Below, one piece after another: positions 1 to 8,910 of a DNA stretch of 64,000 nt. The notes below the pieces were generated by a model, which saw only the letters and a list, made by a program, of their open reading frames with translations, was not told the DNA's origin and ran no database searches. Position 1 is the first letter of the stretch; the number at the start of each line of letters is the position of its first letter. The translations under genes and the position numbers were made by a program. The DNA is from Phocaeicola_A sp036804505 (GTDB lineage: Bacteria; Bacteroidota; Bacteroidia; Bacteroidales; Bacteroidaceae): positions 62,001 to 126,000 of the forward strand of contig DAIRSI010000007.1 in NCBI GenBank assembly GCA_036804505.1, read 5' to 3'.

Positions 1-733
1 ATTCCGTTTTGGCAGCAACAATCAGGAGTTCGGCATTCTCGCCTTTAATAGCTTCACGGACCTGGTCCACATATTTGTTTCCACTTCCGGCACTGGCTTC
101 ATCGACATTGCAGACATAAAGAATTGGCTTTGCAGTGAGCAGGAATAAGTCATGGGCTATTCTTTGCTCGTCTTTCGATTCGAAAGAAACCGTACGGGCC
201 GATTTTCCCTGATCCAATGCTTCCTTGTATGTCTTTAATATGTTGTAGGTCAATTTGGCTTCTTTATCACCACCTGTCTCGGCTTGTTTCTGTACTTTGG
301 AAATGCGGCTTTCTATTGTTTCCAAGTCCTTCAATTGGAGTTCTGTATCGATGATTTCCTTGTCGTGCACCGGATTGATGGTACCATCTACATGGACGAC
401 ATTGTCGTCATCAAAACATCTCAGTACATGGATGATGGCATCAGTTTCTCTGATGTTGCCCAAAAACTTATTACCGAGACCTTCTCCTTTACTGGCACCT
501 TTTACGAGGCCGGCTATATCTACAATTTCCACGGTTGCCGGAACGATTCTTCCCGGATGCACGATTTCTGCCAGTTTGTTCAGACGTTCGTCAGGAACGT
601 TGATAACACCGACATTCGGTTCAATCGTACAAAAAGGGAAATTGGCTGCCTGTGCTTTTGAACTAGACAGACAGTTGAACAAAGTCGATTTGCCCACATT
701 CGGCAATCCTACAATACCACATTGTAAACTCAT
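1..733 (-). CDS. ychF: GTPase/ATPase YchF (Obg family), 3' end missing
   Basis: The gene starts at 733 on the minus strand and runs off the left edge, so only the first 244 codons are visible. The protein begins MSLQCGIVGLPNVGKSTLF, with the P-loop NVGKST of the Obg/YchF group about residue 10. Further in are DIAGLVKGASKGEGLGN (G3 region) and the NVDE form of the base-recognition motif (as in CNVDEASAGSGN), which is the variant that makes YchF prefer ATP. YchF is a cytoplasmic ribosome-associated nucleotidase linked to stress and redox responses. It is transcribed away from the EamA gene; the 97-base gap holds a TATCTTTG element on its strand. The C-terminal TGS domain would lie outside the window. 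Confidence 0.95.
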   Translation of the reverse strand, partial: MSLQCGIVGLPNVGKSTLFNCLSSSKAQAANFPFCTIEPNVGVINVPDERLNKLAEIVHPGRIVPATVEIVDIAGLVKGASKGEGLGNKFLGNIRETDAIIHVLRCFDDDNVVHVDGTINPVHDKEIIDTELQLKDLETIESRISKVQKQAETGGDKEAKLTYNILKTYKEALDQGKSARTVSFESKDEQRIAHDLFLLTAKPILYVCNVDEASAGSGNKYVDQVREAIKGENAELLIVAAKTE

Positions 734-762
734 ATCTTATTTTAGTTTTTTCTTTTAATGTG

Positions 763-770
763 CAAAGATA
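763..770 (-). promoter_or_regulatory. candidate -7 element for ychF
   Basis: On the minus strand this reads TATCTTTG, a match to the Bacteroides -7 consensus TAnnTTTG, 30 bases upstream of the ychF start. No TTTG is seen at the expected -33 position, so the call rests on one box only. Confidence 0.4.
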
Positions 771-830
771 ACGATTCCTTTTGAAAGTTTGTTCGTAGTT
801 AACTTATTATTCGTAATTTTGCTTACGATT

Positions 831-1709
831 ATGAAACAGGCATTTATAAAATTACATCTTTCTATTCTTTTGGCGGGGTGGACCGGAGTCTTCGGACGAT
901 TGATTTCTTTGAATGAAGGTTTACTCGTTTGGTACCGACTAATGCTGGCATCTCTTTTATTTTTCTTATTTCTTGGTGTGATAAAAAAATTACGTAAAGT
1001 ACCAATCAGAGAAGCCTTGTTCATGGGTGCGACGGGTTTTCTGCTAGCCTTGCACTGGATCTTTTTTTATGGGAGTATTAAAGCTTCCAATGTTTCAATT
1101 GGCGTGATTTGTTTTTCTTCCATTGGCTTTTTTACAGCATTCTTGGAACCTATTTTCAATCATAAGAGAATATCTGTCAAGGAAGTTGCCTTTAGTCTTC
1201 TTACATTATTAGGAATTTCGCTTATTTTTAGTTTCGACACGCGTTACCGTATGGGTATAGGGCTCGGCATATTTTCCTCTTTGCTTTGTGCTCTTTATAC
1301 TTTGGCCAACAAGAGGGTCTCCCAAGGGAAAACAGCTAGTACAGTGTTGCTATATCAATTTTCCGGCGGTTTCTTATGCGTTTCTTGTTTGTTGCCTTTC
1401 TATCTTCATTTTTTTCCCGTCAAGACTCTTTTACCAAATTCAGCAGATTGTTTTTATCTTTTCTTCTTTGTTGTATTCTGTACGCTTGTGATGTATATTC
1501 TTCAGATACAGGCTTTGAAGAAAATATCGGCATTTACCGTCAATCTCAGTTATAATCTTGAACCGGTGTATAGCATCATTATTGCGATGCTTTTGTTTAA
1601 TGAAGCTAGAGATTTGAATGTTTCCTTTTATTTTGGAGTTTGTTTCATCATACTTTCCGTCCTGTTACAGAGTCTCAGTGTAATGAGTTTTTGGAGAAAT
1701 AAGGCATAA
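831..1709 (+). CDS. EamA/DMT-family membrane transporter
   Basis: The product is 292 residues and almost entirely hydrophobic, with about ten predicted membrane segments in two halves of five, the usual build and length of EamA (drug/metabolite transporter) permeases. I chose the start MKQAFIKLHLS at 831 because it places the first membrane helix right after a short N-terminus; an upstream in-frame ATG at 789 would add fourteen residues and overlap a promoter-like stretch. The second EamA half shows NLEPVYSIIIAMLLFNE, a typical conserved patch of the family (glutamate-proline before a helix). The substrate cannot be read from sequence; family members export amino acids, nucleotides or small metabolites. 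It converges on the zinc-ribbon gene and they share a terminator. Confidence 0.9.
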   Translation: MKQAFIKLHLSILLAGWTGVFGRLISLNEGLLVWYRLMLASLLFFLFLGVIKKLRKVPIREALFMGATGFLLALHWIFFYGSIKASNVSIGVICFSSIGFFTAFLEPIFNHKRISVKEVAFSLLTLLGISLIFSFDTRYRMGIGLGIFSSLLCALYTLANKRVSQGKTASTVLLYQFSGGFLCVSCLLPFYLHFFPVKTLLPNSADCFYLFFFVVFCTLVMYILQIQALKKISAFTVNLSYNLEPVYSIIIAMLLFNEARDLNVSFYFGVCFIILSVLLQSLSVMSFWRNKA

Positions 1710-1711
1710 AA

Positions 1712-1744
1712 AAAGCCTGCAATTCTGTTTTGAATGCAGGCTTT
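1712..1744. terminator. bidirectional terminator between convergent genes
   Basis: Perfect 10-base arms AAAGCCTGCA (1712-1721) and TGCAGGCTTT (1735-1744) flank a 13-base loop. A-runs upstream and T's downstream let it work on both strands, which fits its place between two convergent stop codons. Confidence 0.85.
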
Positions 1745-1762
1745 GAATGGTATCTTTAAAAA

Positions 1763-2839
1763 TCAATAGCTTGAGATCTGCCTCATGGATAATTCGACAA
1801 TTTTCATATCTCTGTCCAAACGGATTGTTGCGGAATAGTTGCCGAAAGTCATTTTGCCAACTTCAGAGCGGTCTATTTTTTCATCTACAGTGCAGTTGAT
1901 GGAATAGCCGGCATCACCCGTTGCAGATTTTGTCCGTTGTATTGATGCGCCGTCGTTGACCGCAAATGTAATGCTGTTGATGTCTGCATCTTCATGCAGT
2001 TTGTTCATATAAATGATGACATCTGCCTTTGTGGCATTCTTTTTATTGAGGAATGAAGACATTACAGGAGCAATGTAGCTGGTCAGTTCGTCTTGGTTCT
2101 TATTGGCCAGGCAGGCAAAGAACGATTGTATATTCGAAACGGCTGCTGATTTTTCCGTGTCGCTGACTTTTTGATTGTTCAGTTTCGAAATCATATCTTG
2201 TGCCTCTCCCGCATGGCTTCCGTTAGGTACCTTTTCCAGATAGAGATTGTATAAATCCGCCTGATTCATTCTGACGGCTTGATCCCAAAGAAGGGAGTCT
2301 ACTTTATTGGTAGCCAGTGTCTTTAAAGGACTGTCCGGATTATTCTGCACGTAATCCAAGAAAGTCTGATAATCTGTTGACGCTTCTATCGTGTTCCATT
2401 TTTCAAGGGCTTGCACGAGTTTTGTTCTCAATGTTTTTGCTTCCTCTGCATGTTGCCCATTAGGAAATTCTGATATGAAATGATCGAAATCGATAACATT
2501 TGTTGAAGTCTGTAACTGAGCCCAGGCAGCATTTTCCTGTTCCTTGACTGAGTTTGTGTGATAGATGAAATAGATTCCTCCTAAGATGATGATAAGGGAA
2601 GCTGCTACAATCGAGATTATAGTGATTCTTTTCTTTTTCTTTTTTTGTTCTTCTACTTTCTCGCCTTCTTCTTTAATCGGGAAACCACAAGTCGGACATT
2701 TATCCGCATTTTTAGGTACATCATTGCCGCATTCAGGACATTTTATGATATTTGCATGGATTGGATATCCACAATTAGGACATTGTTCGGCCATATCAGA
2801 CACTGACTGGCCGCATTCAGGACATTTAATAATTGCCAT
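1763..2839 (-). CDS. double zinc-ribbon, single-pass membrane protein
   Basis: The start MAIIKCPECG at 2839 is preferred over one 15 codons upstream because it begins directly at the zinc ribbon. The 358-residue protein has two tandem zinc ribbons (CPECG-x9-CPNCGYPI, then CPECG-x9-CPTCGFPI) within the first 55 residues. A lysine/arginine-rich stretch and one membrane segment (ITIISIVAASLIIILGGIYF) follow at about 75-95. The rest is a soluble part of about 260 residues with two TPR-like spacer segments and a C-terminal domain resembling NTF2/DUF4878 folds. It is probably a membrane-anchored scaffold with cytoplasmic zinc ribbons and an exported C-terminus. Function unknown. It is divergent from the transglycosylase gene. 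Confidence 0.8.
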   Translation of the reverse strand: MAIIKCPECGQSVSDMAEQCPNCGYPIHANIIKCPECGNDVPKNADKCPTCGFPIKEEGEKVEEQKKKKKRITIISIVAASLIIILGGIYFIYHTNSVKEQENAAWAQLQTSTNVIDFDHFISEFPNGQHAEEAKTLRTKLVQALEKWNTIEASTDYQTFLDYVQNNPDSPLKTLATNKVDSLLWDQAVRMNQADLYNLYLEKVPNGSHAGEAQDMISKLNNQKVSDTEKSAAVSNIQSFFACLANKNQDELTSYIAPVMSSFLNKKNATKADVIIYMNKLHEDADINSITFAVNDGASIQRTKSATGDAGYSINCTVDEKIDRSEVGKMTFGNYSATIRLDRDMKIVELSMRQISSY

Positions 2840-2949
2840 ATCTCTTTTATTTTTTGTTCTCTTTTGTAAAAGCTGTACAAACATAAATAATCTTTTGCAA
2901 ATATCAAGCGTTTTGACACCGGTTTTTCATTATAAATGAAAATAATCGT

Positions 2950-2957
2950 TACCTTTG
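2950..2957 (+). promoter_or_regulatory. candidate -7 element for the lytic transglycosylase
   Basis: TACCTTTG matches TAnnTTTG and lies 28 bases before the start codon at 2985. The region 20-odd bases upstream is T-rich but lacks a clean TTTG. Confidence 0.45.
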
Positions 2958-2984
2958 CTCCGCTTTTAATGCAAAAACCCCGTC

Positions 2985-3785
2985 ATGAGATTGTTTAACG
3001 AAAAAGTATTGGTTTGCAGTTTGTTGTTCTTCACGATGTCACTGTTTGCACGTGCTCAAGATCCTGATCCATTGCCGCTGCCTTCTCTGCCTGAAGAGGT
3101 GATGAGCGATTCTTTACGTGCTTTAATCAACATTGATGTGGATTCTCTGACTAATAAAATCCTGGGACCGAACGTCCTTGAATTCTGTGGAAGTCCTGTA
3201 GATTTAGATAGGAGAGACCGCAATGCCAGACTGCGTAAGGAACTGGAGGTGATGTCTCGTTATTCTTCTGTTCTTATTGCACGTGCCAATTATTATTTTC
3301 CCCGCGTGGAACCAATCTTAAAAGCCAACAATATTCCTGACGATTTTAAGTATCTGATGGCAATTGAAAGTTTTATGGATCCGAATGCCGTTTCTCCTAA
3401 AGGAGCCGCCGGATTGTGGCAATTCATGCCTAAAACTGCCGAAAATTACGGTCTCGTAGTAAACGAACGAATAGATGAACGTTATCAGACAATTAAGGCT
3501 ACAAATGCCGCCTGCCGCTATTTAAAGGCCGCTTATGAGAAATTTGGTGATTGGGTTGCCGTTGCACAATCTTATAATATCGGTCAAGGTCGCATTGAAA
3601 ACGAACTTGCCCGACAAGATGTTGATGATGCTATTGATTTGAAACTGGTAGAGGAGACCAATCGATACGTATACAGAATACTGGCTACCAAAATCATCTT
3701 TACCAACCCTTCTAATTTTGGGGTCAGTAATAATGCTTTGTACTACAAGAGGCTCCAGCAACTCATGCACCATTTGGTGTGGTAG
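2985..3785 (+). CDS. lytic transglycosylase (SLT/MltD-like catalytic domain)
   Basis: The 266-residue protein starts with a signal peptide ending near LFARAQ (residues 1-25). A catalytic SLT domain occupies roughly residues 110-240. Diagnostic pieces are the catalytic glutamate in LMAIESFMDPNAVSPKGAAG, then LWQFMPKTAENYGL, and AVAQSYNIGQGRIENEL. Such enzymes cleave the MurNAc-GlcNAc bond of peptidoglycan in the periplasm, leaving 1,6-anhydro ends. There is no C-terminal LysM domain, unlike full MltD, so the protein is a short form. Its stop is one base from the end of polA, with which it converges; no hairpin separates them. Confidence 0.9.
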   Translation: MRLFNEKVLVCSLLFFTMSLFARAQDPDPLPLPSLPEEVMSDSLRALINIDVDSLTNKILGPNVLEFCGSPVDLDRRDRNARLRKELEVMSRYSSVLIARANYYFPRVEPILKANNIPDDFKYLMAIESFMDPNAVSPKGAAGLWQFMPKTAENYGLVVNERIDERYQTIKATNAACRYLKAAYEKFGDWVAVAQSYNIGQGRIENELARQDVDDAIDLKLVEETNRYVYRILATKIIFTNPSNFGVSNNALYYKRLQQLMHHLVW

Positions 3786-3786
3786 C

Positions 3787-6558
3787 TTAATGTGCTTCCA
3801 GCCAGTTCTTTCCCCATCCGCAGTCAGCTAATAAAGGAACTCGCATCGATACGGCCTGCTCCATTTCTCCAATGACGATTTGTTGAACTTTTTCTTTTTC
3901 TTCGGGATAAACGCTGAAATTCAATTCGTCATGTACCTGCAATATCATTTTGGAGCGAATACCCTCTTTCATGAATCTGTCATAGATATGGATCATGGCA
4001 ATCTTGATGATATCGGCAGCGCTTCCCTGAATGGGTGCATTGATGGCATTTCTTTCTGCATATCCTCTGACAACGGCATTGTGTGAATGAATGTCGGGCA
4101 GGTAGCAGCGCCTGTTGCAAATGGTTTCACTGTAACCTTTGTCTCTCACTTTTTGAATACTCTCATCCATATATGCCTTTACTTTTGGATATGTGGCGAA
4201 ATAGCCGTCAATCAAATCTTTAGCTTCTTTTCTGTCAACGCCCATTCTTTCGGCAAGTCCGAACGGTGAGATACCGTATATAATGCCGAAATTGGCAGTT
4301 TTAGCTTTGCTCCTTTGTAGTTTGGTGACTTCTTCAATTTTCTCTTTATACACTTTAGCGGCAGTAGCTGCATGGATGTCCAGACCTTCCCTAAACGCTT
4401 CAATCATATTTTCATCACCACTCAGGTGGGCCATTATTCTGAGCTCTATTTGGGAATAGTCAGCTGAAAAGAATTCACATCCTTTTTCGGGAATGAAAGC
4501 CTTCCTTATTTCCTTTCCATCTTCGTCTCTGACAGGAATATTCTGCAGGTTGGGATTGCTGGAGCTTAGTCTACCCGTATTTGTTATTGTTTGGTTGAAA
4601 GATGTATGTATTTTGCCTGTTTCCGGATTAATCAACAGAGGGAGTGCATCAATGTATGTGCTAAGCAATTTTTTAAGACCTCTGTAATCCAAAATTTTCC
4701 CTACCACCGGGTGTTTGTTCCTCAGACTTTCCAAAACTTCTTCTGAAGTAACATATTGTCCTGTTTTGGTTTTCTTTGCCTTGTCCGCAATTTTTAATTT
4801 GTCGAAAAGAATTTCACCGACTTGTTTGGGCGATGATATGTTGAAGTCCGTACCGACCAGCTCTTTTATCTCTTGTTCTATTTCAAGCATTCTGGCCGTA
4901 TAGAGTCTGGATGTTTCTTTAAGGGAATCTGTGTCAACCGTAACACCGTTTCTTTCCATGTTAGCCAATACTCTCACCAGAGGCATTTCTATATTGTAGA
5001 AAAGATTTTCGGCATTTCTTTCTTTCAGTTCTTTTTCAAAGACATTTTTCAATTTTAATGTAACGTCCGCATCTTCACAGGCATATTCATATACTGATTC
5101 TGGAGGTATATCTCTCATATTTTTTTGCGATTTCCCTTTCGGTCCAATTAGCTCTTCAATTTTTATGGTAGAGTAGTGAAGATATGCTTCTGCCATATAA
5201 TCCATTCCGTGATGAAGTTCCGGCTGAAGCAAATAGTGGGCAATCATCGTATCGAACATCTCACCTTTGATATCGATACCATAATTTTTAAGGACCTGCA
5301 AGTCATATTTGATATTTTGTCCTACCTTAACAATATTTTCATTTTCATAAACAGGCTTAAATCTGTTTACAATATTTAAGGCTTTTTCATCATCGCTTGG
5401 AATAGGAACATAATAAGCTTCATTTTCTTTGACAGAGAAACTCAAACCAACTAGTTTTGCCTTCAAAGCATCTGTACTAGTAGTTTCCGTGTCCAAACTC
5501 AAAATATGATTTGTCAAAATTATTTTAATCAAATCATCTATTTCCCTTTCATTATTAACCAGATAGTATTTATAATCTAACGATTTTAAATCTGTGAGAC
5601 TTGAATAATTTTCAGGAGTCACACTCTCGTCCGGAAATAAGTCAAACAAAGTAGGCTCTTTTTTCTCCGTTTTTGGGGTTACAGAAATGTTTTTAAAGAT
5701 TCGGTCACCCAAGCTACGGAATTCGAGTTCTTCAAAAATTTTTCTCAAACTGACTTCGTCCGGATTTTCTTTTTTAAGTTCATTCATGTTCAGAGTAATT
5801 GGAACATCAATTTTAATTGTAGCCAAAAATTTAGAAAATGAAATCATGTCCTTGTTCGACTCCACTTTTGTTTTCAATGAACCTTTCAGCTTATCGGTAT
5901 TTTCCAATAGATTTTCTATGCTTCCGAATTCCTTTATAATTTTTTGTGCAGTTTTTTCACCGACACCCGGACATCCGGGTATATTGTCCGAAGCATCTCC
6001 CATTAGGCCAAGCATGTCAATTACTTGGAGAGGATTGTCAATATCGAATTTTCTCTTTACTCCTTCAATATCTAAAATTTCAAATTCCTTGTCACCATAT
6101 TTCGGCCTGTAAATAAAAACATTATCTTTCACCAGTTGACCGTAATCCTTGTCAGGAGTCATCATGAACGTAGTGATGTTTTCATTTTTGCTTGCCTGAT
6201 AGGAGAGGGTGCCTATAACATCGTCTGCTTCATAGCCCTCCACTTCTAATATTGGAATATGATAAGCCTGGATGATGTCTTTTATAATGGGTACTGACAA
6301 TTTGATAGCTTCAGGCGTCTCTTCTCTTTGAGCTTTATACTGTTCAAAAGCTTTGTGTCTGAAAGTTGGGCCCGATGGATCGAAAGCGATACCTATATGA
6401 CTCGGTTTCTCTTTAGTCAGAACATCTTCAAGTGTATTGATAAATCCGAATATTGCAGAGGTGTTGAATCCCTTGGAATTGATCCTGGGATTCTTAATAA
6501 AAGCGTAATAAGCTCTATAAATCAAGGCATACGCATCGAGAAGGAATAATTTATCCAT
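3787..6558 (-). CDS. polA: DNA polymerase I
   Basis: The 923-residue protein has all three PolA domains in order. The 5'-3' nuclease (about 1-290) starts with LFLLDAYALIYRAYYAF. The 3'-5' exonuclease lies at about 330-530 and appears active: Exo I is SLDTETT, Exo II is VGQNIKYDLQVL and Exo III is YACEDADVTL, so the metal-binding acids are present. The polymerase part has motif A DYSQIELRIMAHLSGD, motif B RSKAKTANFGIIYGIS and motif C QVHDEL. It fills gaps and removes RNA primers during replication and repair. The length matches Bacteroides PolA. It is a single-gene unit transcribed leftwards, divergent from the polyprenyl synthase gene. Confidence 0.98.
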   Translation of the reverse strand: MDKLFLLDAYALIYRAYYAFIKNPRINSKGFNTSAIFGFINTLEDVLTKEKPSHIGIAFDPSGPTFRHKAFEQYKAQREETPEAIKLSVPIIKDIIQAYHIPILEVEGYEADDVIGTLSYQASKNENITTFMMTPDKDYGQLVKDNVFIYRPKYGDKEFEILDIEGVKRKFDIDNPLQVIDMLGLMGDASDNIPGCPGVGEKTAQKIIKEFGSIENLLENTDKLKGSLKTKVESNKDMISFSKFLATIKIDVPITLNMNELKKENPDEVSLRKIFEELEFRSLGDRIFKNISVTPKTEKKEPTLFDLFPDESVTPENYSSLTDLKSLDYKYYLVNNEREIDDLIKIILTNHILSLDTETTSTDALKAKLVGLSFSVKENEAYYVPIPSDDEKALNIVNRFKPVYENENIVKVGQNIKYDLQVLKNYGIDIKGEMFDTMIAHYLLQPELHHGMDYMAEAYLHYSTIKIEELIGPKGKSQKNMRDIPPESVYEYACEDADVTLKLKNVFEKELKERNAENLFYNIEMPLVRVLANMERNGVTVDTDSLKETSRLYTARMLEIEQEIKELVGTDFNISSPKQVGEILFDKLKIADKAKKTKTGQYVTSEEVLESLRNKHPVVGKILDYRGLKKLLSTYIDALPLLINPETGKIHTSFNQTITNTGRLSSSNPNLQNIPVRDEDGKEIRKAFIPEKGCEFFSADYSQIELRIMAHLSGDENMIEAFREGLDIHAATAAKVYKEKIEEVTKLQRSKAKTANFGIIYGISPFGLAERMGVDRKEAKDLIDGYFATYPKVKAYMDESIQKVRDKGYSETICNRRCYLPDIHSHNAVVRGYAERNAINAPIQGSAADIIKIAMIHIYDRFMKEGIRSKMILQVHDELNFSVYPEEKEKVQQIVIGEMEQAVSMRVPLLADCGWGKNWLEAH

Positions 6559-6618
6559 AATTTATATCAAATTTTAGTGTAAAAGTAATAAAAAATACGA
6601 TATTAATTGTTTTATTAT

Positions 6619-6626
6619 TAATTTTG
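6619..6626 (+). promoter_or_regulatory. candidate -7 element for the polyprenyl synthase
   Basis: TAATTTTG fits TAnnTTTG and lies 20 bases upstream of the ATG at 6647. No matching -33 box is evident. Confidence 0.35.
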
Positions 6627-6646
6627 TGCACAAATAAGAATGGGAT

Positions 6647-7621
6647 ATGGATTATTTATCACTTATAACAACGCCAATAGAGGAAGAATTAAGAGATCTA
6701 AGGAAAATCCTTGATAAGTCTTTTGAAAATTCTTCGCCTGCCTTGCAGAAAGTCTTAAGTTATATTCATGCAAGGAACGGGAAAATGATGCGTCCTATCT
6801 TGGTATTGTTGGTTTCTAAATCATTCCATACCGTGAATTATAGTACCCTTAATTCAGCAGCTACGATAGAGTTGCTTCATACGGCAAGTCTTGTACACGA
6901 TGATGTGGTTGACGAGAGTTTGGAGAGGAGAGGACAAGCTTCTGCAAATGCTATTTATAATAACAAGGTATCTATTTTAATTGGCGATTATTTGCTGTCT
7001 ACATCTTTACAGCATGCTTCACATACATCCGATATACGTATTATATCCAAGGTTTCTGAATTGGGAAAAACGCTGGCTTCGGGTGAGATTATTCAATTGT
7101 CAGCTGTCAATGAGCCGCGAATTTCGGAAGAAATTTACTTTGAAATCATTAGCAAGAAAACTGCCATTCTTTTTGCAACTTGTGCTGAGATAGGAGCAAT
7201 TAGTGCCGGAGCTCCCGAGAATCTAATTGACACCGCTAGATTATTTGGGCACTATCTTGGTATTTGTTTCCAGATAAAAGATGATATATTTGATTATTTT
7301 ACGAATGCAGAAATAGGAAAGCCGACGGGAAATGATATGATTGAAGGTAAACTGACACTTCCGGCCATACATGTTCTTAATTCTTACAATGATAAGGAAA
7401 TGTTGGCTATTGCCTATAATATTAAAGCTTTAAAGGCTTCACATGAGGAAATTCAGAAGTTGGTACAATATGTCATTGAGAAAGGCGGAATAGATTACGC
7501 CGTTGAAGTTATGAATGATTATTACAGCCGGGCCCAGGAGTTAATTGATTATTTCCCTAATGAAACAATAAGACCGGCATTGACGGCTTATTTGGATTAT
7601 GTAATAAATAGAACAAAATAA
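6647..7621 (+). CDS. trans-polyprenyl diphosphate synthase (octaprenyl type)
   Basis: The 324-residue all-helical protein carries both aspartate-rich motifs of trans-isoprenyl diphosphate synthases. The first is DDVVD within HTASLVHDDVVDESLERRG (about residue 85) and the second is DDIFD within FQIKDDIFDYF (about residue 210). Together they bind magnesium and the allylic diphosphate. GKMMRPIL near residue 45 is the usual isopentenyl-diphosphate binding patch. The enzyme lengthens isoprenoid chains, most likely to make the side chain of menaquinone in these anaerobes; chain length cannot be read reliably. It ends at a strong terminator shared with deoC. Confidence 0.92.
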   Translation: MDYLSLITTPIEEELRDLRKILDKSFENSSPALQKVLSYIHARNGKMMRPILVLLVSKSFHTVNYSTLNSAATIELLHTASLVHDDVVDESLERRGQASANAIYNNKVSILIGDYLLSTSLQHASHTSDIRIISKVSELGKTLASGEIIQLSAVNEPRISEEIYFEIISKKTAILFATCAEIGAISAGAPENLIDTARLFGHYLGICFQIKDDIFDYFTNAEIGKPTGNDMIEGKLTLPAIHVLNSYNDKEMLAIAYNIKALKASHEEIQKLVQYVIEKGGIDYAVEVMNDYYSRAQELIDYFPNETIRPALTAYLDYVINRTK

Positions 7622-7647
7622 AGGCTGGAAATAAATCCAGCCTTTTT
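7621..7647. terminator. bidirectional terminator
   Basis: Arms AAGGCTGG (7621-7628) and CCAGCCTT (7637-7644) with an 8-base loop are followed by T5. The site separates the convergent polyprenyl synthase and deoC genes. Confidence 0.85.
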
Positions 7648-7649
7648 CT

Positions 7650-8573
7650 TTAAAAGAATTTGGTCTCTGCGCCTAAGATATCTGATAATAAAAGATTGGC
7701 CAATCTGCTGGTACCCAATCTGAAATATTTGTTGTTCAACCATTCTTTCCCCAGAATTTCTTTTACGACAGTATAGTAAATCAATGCATCTTTTACAGTA
7801 TTGATGCCGCCTGCGGGTTTAAAGCCTACCATTCTTCCAGTTGTCTTATGGTATTCTTTTATTGCCTGACACATTACATAAGCTGCTTCCGGAGTGGCTG
7901 AAACACTTTCTTTTCCTGTGGAAGTTTTGATGAAGTCAGCACCCGAATACATGGCCAGAATGGATGCTTTCTTGATGTTGGAAGCAGATTTCAAAGCGCC
8001 TGTTTCAAGTATGACTTTCATCCTCTTATCACCGCAGACTTCTTTCAGTTCATCGATTTCATCACACATACCTTCATAATCACCATTTAGGAACTTGCCT
8101 ACAGAAATTACTATGTCTATTTCTGTTGCACCTTCATGCAGTGCCATGGCGGTCTCAGCTACCTTTATTTCCTGAAAGGTCTGTGAAGAAGGAAAACCTG
8201 CCGATACACAAGTAACCCCCACTTCTTCTACCTCCAATGATTGACTGACTATTTGAGCAAAGCAAGGATAAACACAAATTGAAGCAACATTCTTCAAATC
8301 AGGATATTTATCTTCGAAATCATTTACTTTTTCCGTGAATTTTAAAACGCTGTCTTCGCTGTCTGTGCATTTTAATGTTGTTAGGTCAATACAGTTAAAC
8401 AGAAGTTTTTTAACCTCTTCTGTATTGTTCTCTTCTACCTTCTCATCAATCAGTTTTCCAACTTTTTGCGCAATATCATCATCGGATAGTGAGGTATTGT
8501 ATTTGTTGATGGCTTCAACATATTTGCTATGTTTGCCCTCGTAATCTTCTTCTTCAAAGTGTTGATTTTCCAT
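7650..8573 (-). CDS. deoC: deoxyribose-phosphate aldolase
   Basis: The 307-residue TIM-barrel enzyme splits 2-deoxyribose 5-phosphate into glyceraldehyde 3-phosphate and acetaldehyde, the last step of deoxynucleoside catabolism. The Schiff-base lysine is in ADFIKTSTGK. Supporting motifs are EIDIVISVGKFLNGDY, KVILETGAL and MVGFKPAGGINT, the last carrying the second conserved lysine. The first 60 residues are an acidic extension not present in the E. coli enzyme, explaining the longer chain. It is the last gene of the mnmG-to-deoC run and starts two bases after the stop of the mazG-like gene, so the pair is almost certainly cotranscribed. Confidence 0.95.
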   Translation of the reverse strand: MENQHFEEEDYEGKHSKYVEAINKYNTSLSDDDIAQKVGKLIDEKVEENNTEEVKKLLFNCIDLTTLKCTDSEDSVLKFTEKVNDFEDKYPDLKNVASICVYPCFAQIVSQSLEVEEVGVTCVSAGFPSSQTFQEIKVAETAMALHEGATEIDIVISVGKFLNGDYEGMCDEIDELKEVCGDKRMKVILETGALKSASNIKKASILAMYSGADFIKTSTGKESVSATPEAAYVMCQAIKEYHKTTGRMVGFKPAGGINTVKDALIYYTVVKEILGKEWLNNKYFRLGTSRLANLLLSDILGAETKFF

Positions 8574-8575
8574 GT

Positions 8576-8908
8576 TTACTTTAATTTGGGGTTATTAATA
8601 TGTCTTTCTTTATCTCTTTTTGTTTTCTTATCCATGTTCTCAATAAAGGCTTCAGTCAGATTTACTCCAGTTTGATTGGCTATGCAAATCAAAACCCAGA
8701 GAACATCTGTAATTTCATCCTCCAAGTTGCATTTTTCGCCTTCTTTAAATGATTGGTCTCCATATTTCCTAGCCATTACCCTTGCCAGTTCACCTACTTC
8801 TTCAGTAAGTACTGTCATATTGGTTAGTTCGCTGAAATAGCGGACTCCATATTTTTTAATCCATTGATCTACCTGCTTTTGAGCCTCATTTAATGTTATT
8901 TCCGCCAT
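8576..8908 (-). CDS. MazG-like nucleotide pyrophosphohydrolase
   Basis: The short 110-residue protein has the EExxE...ExxD metal-binding pattern of the MazG superfamily: EEVGELARVMARKYG (about 32-46) followed by LEDEITDVLWVL (about 61-72). Members hydrolyse nucleoside triphosphates to monophosphates and clear non-canonical nucleotides. The single-domain size matches the iMazG/dUTPase-like group, which may act as a dimer or tetramer. It sits between dtd and deoC with gaps of two bases on each side, which implies translational coupling. The exact substrate is not predictable here. Confidence 0.9.
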   Translation of the reverse strand: MAEITLNEAQKQVDQWIKKYGVRYFSELTNMTVLTEEVGELARVMARKYGDQSFKEGEKCNLEDEITDVLWVLICIANQTGVNLTEAFIENMDKKTKRDKERHINNPKLK

Positions 8909-8910
8909 CT

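Noticed and set aside
255..758. 167-codon open frame opposite ychF
   Set aside because: The minus strand encodes the unmistakable YchF P-loop protein; the plus frame is a by-product.
814..821. TAATTTTG as promoter of the EamA gene
   Set aside because: A TTTG lies 22 bases upstream, but the predicted start would fall within a few bases of the ATG at 831, leaving no ribosome-binding leader. Kept only as a possibility.
5687..6112. 141-codon open frame antisense to polA
   Set aside because: It lies opposite well-conserved polA sequence, has no family features and no promoter; it is a shadow frame.
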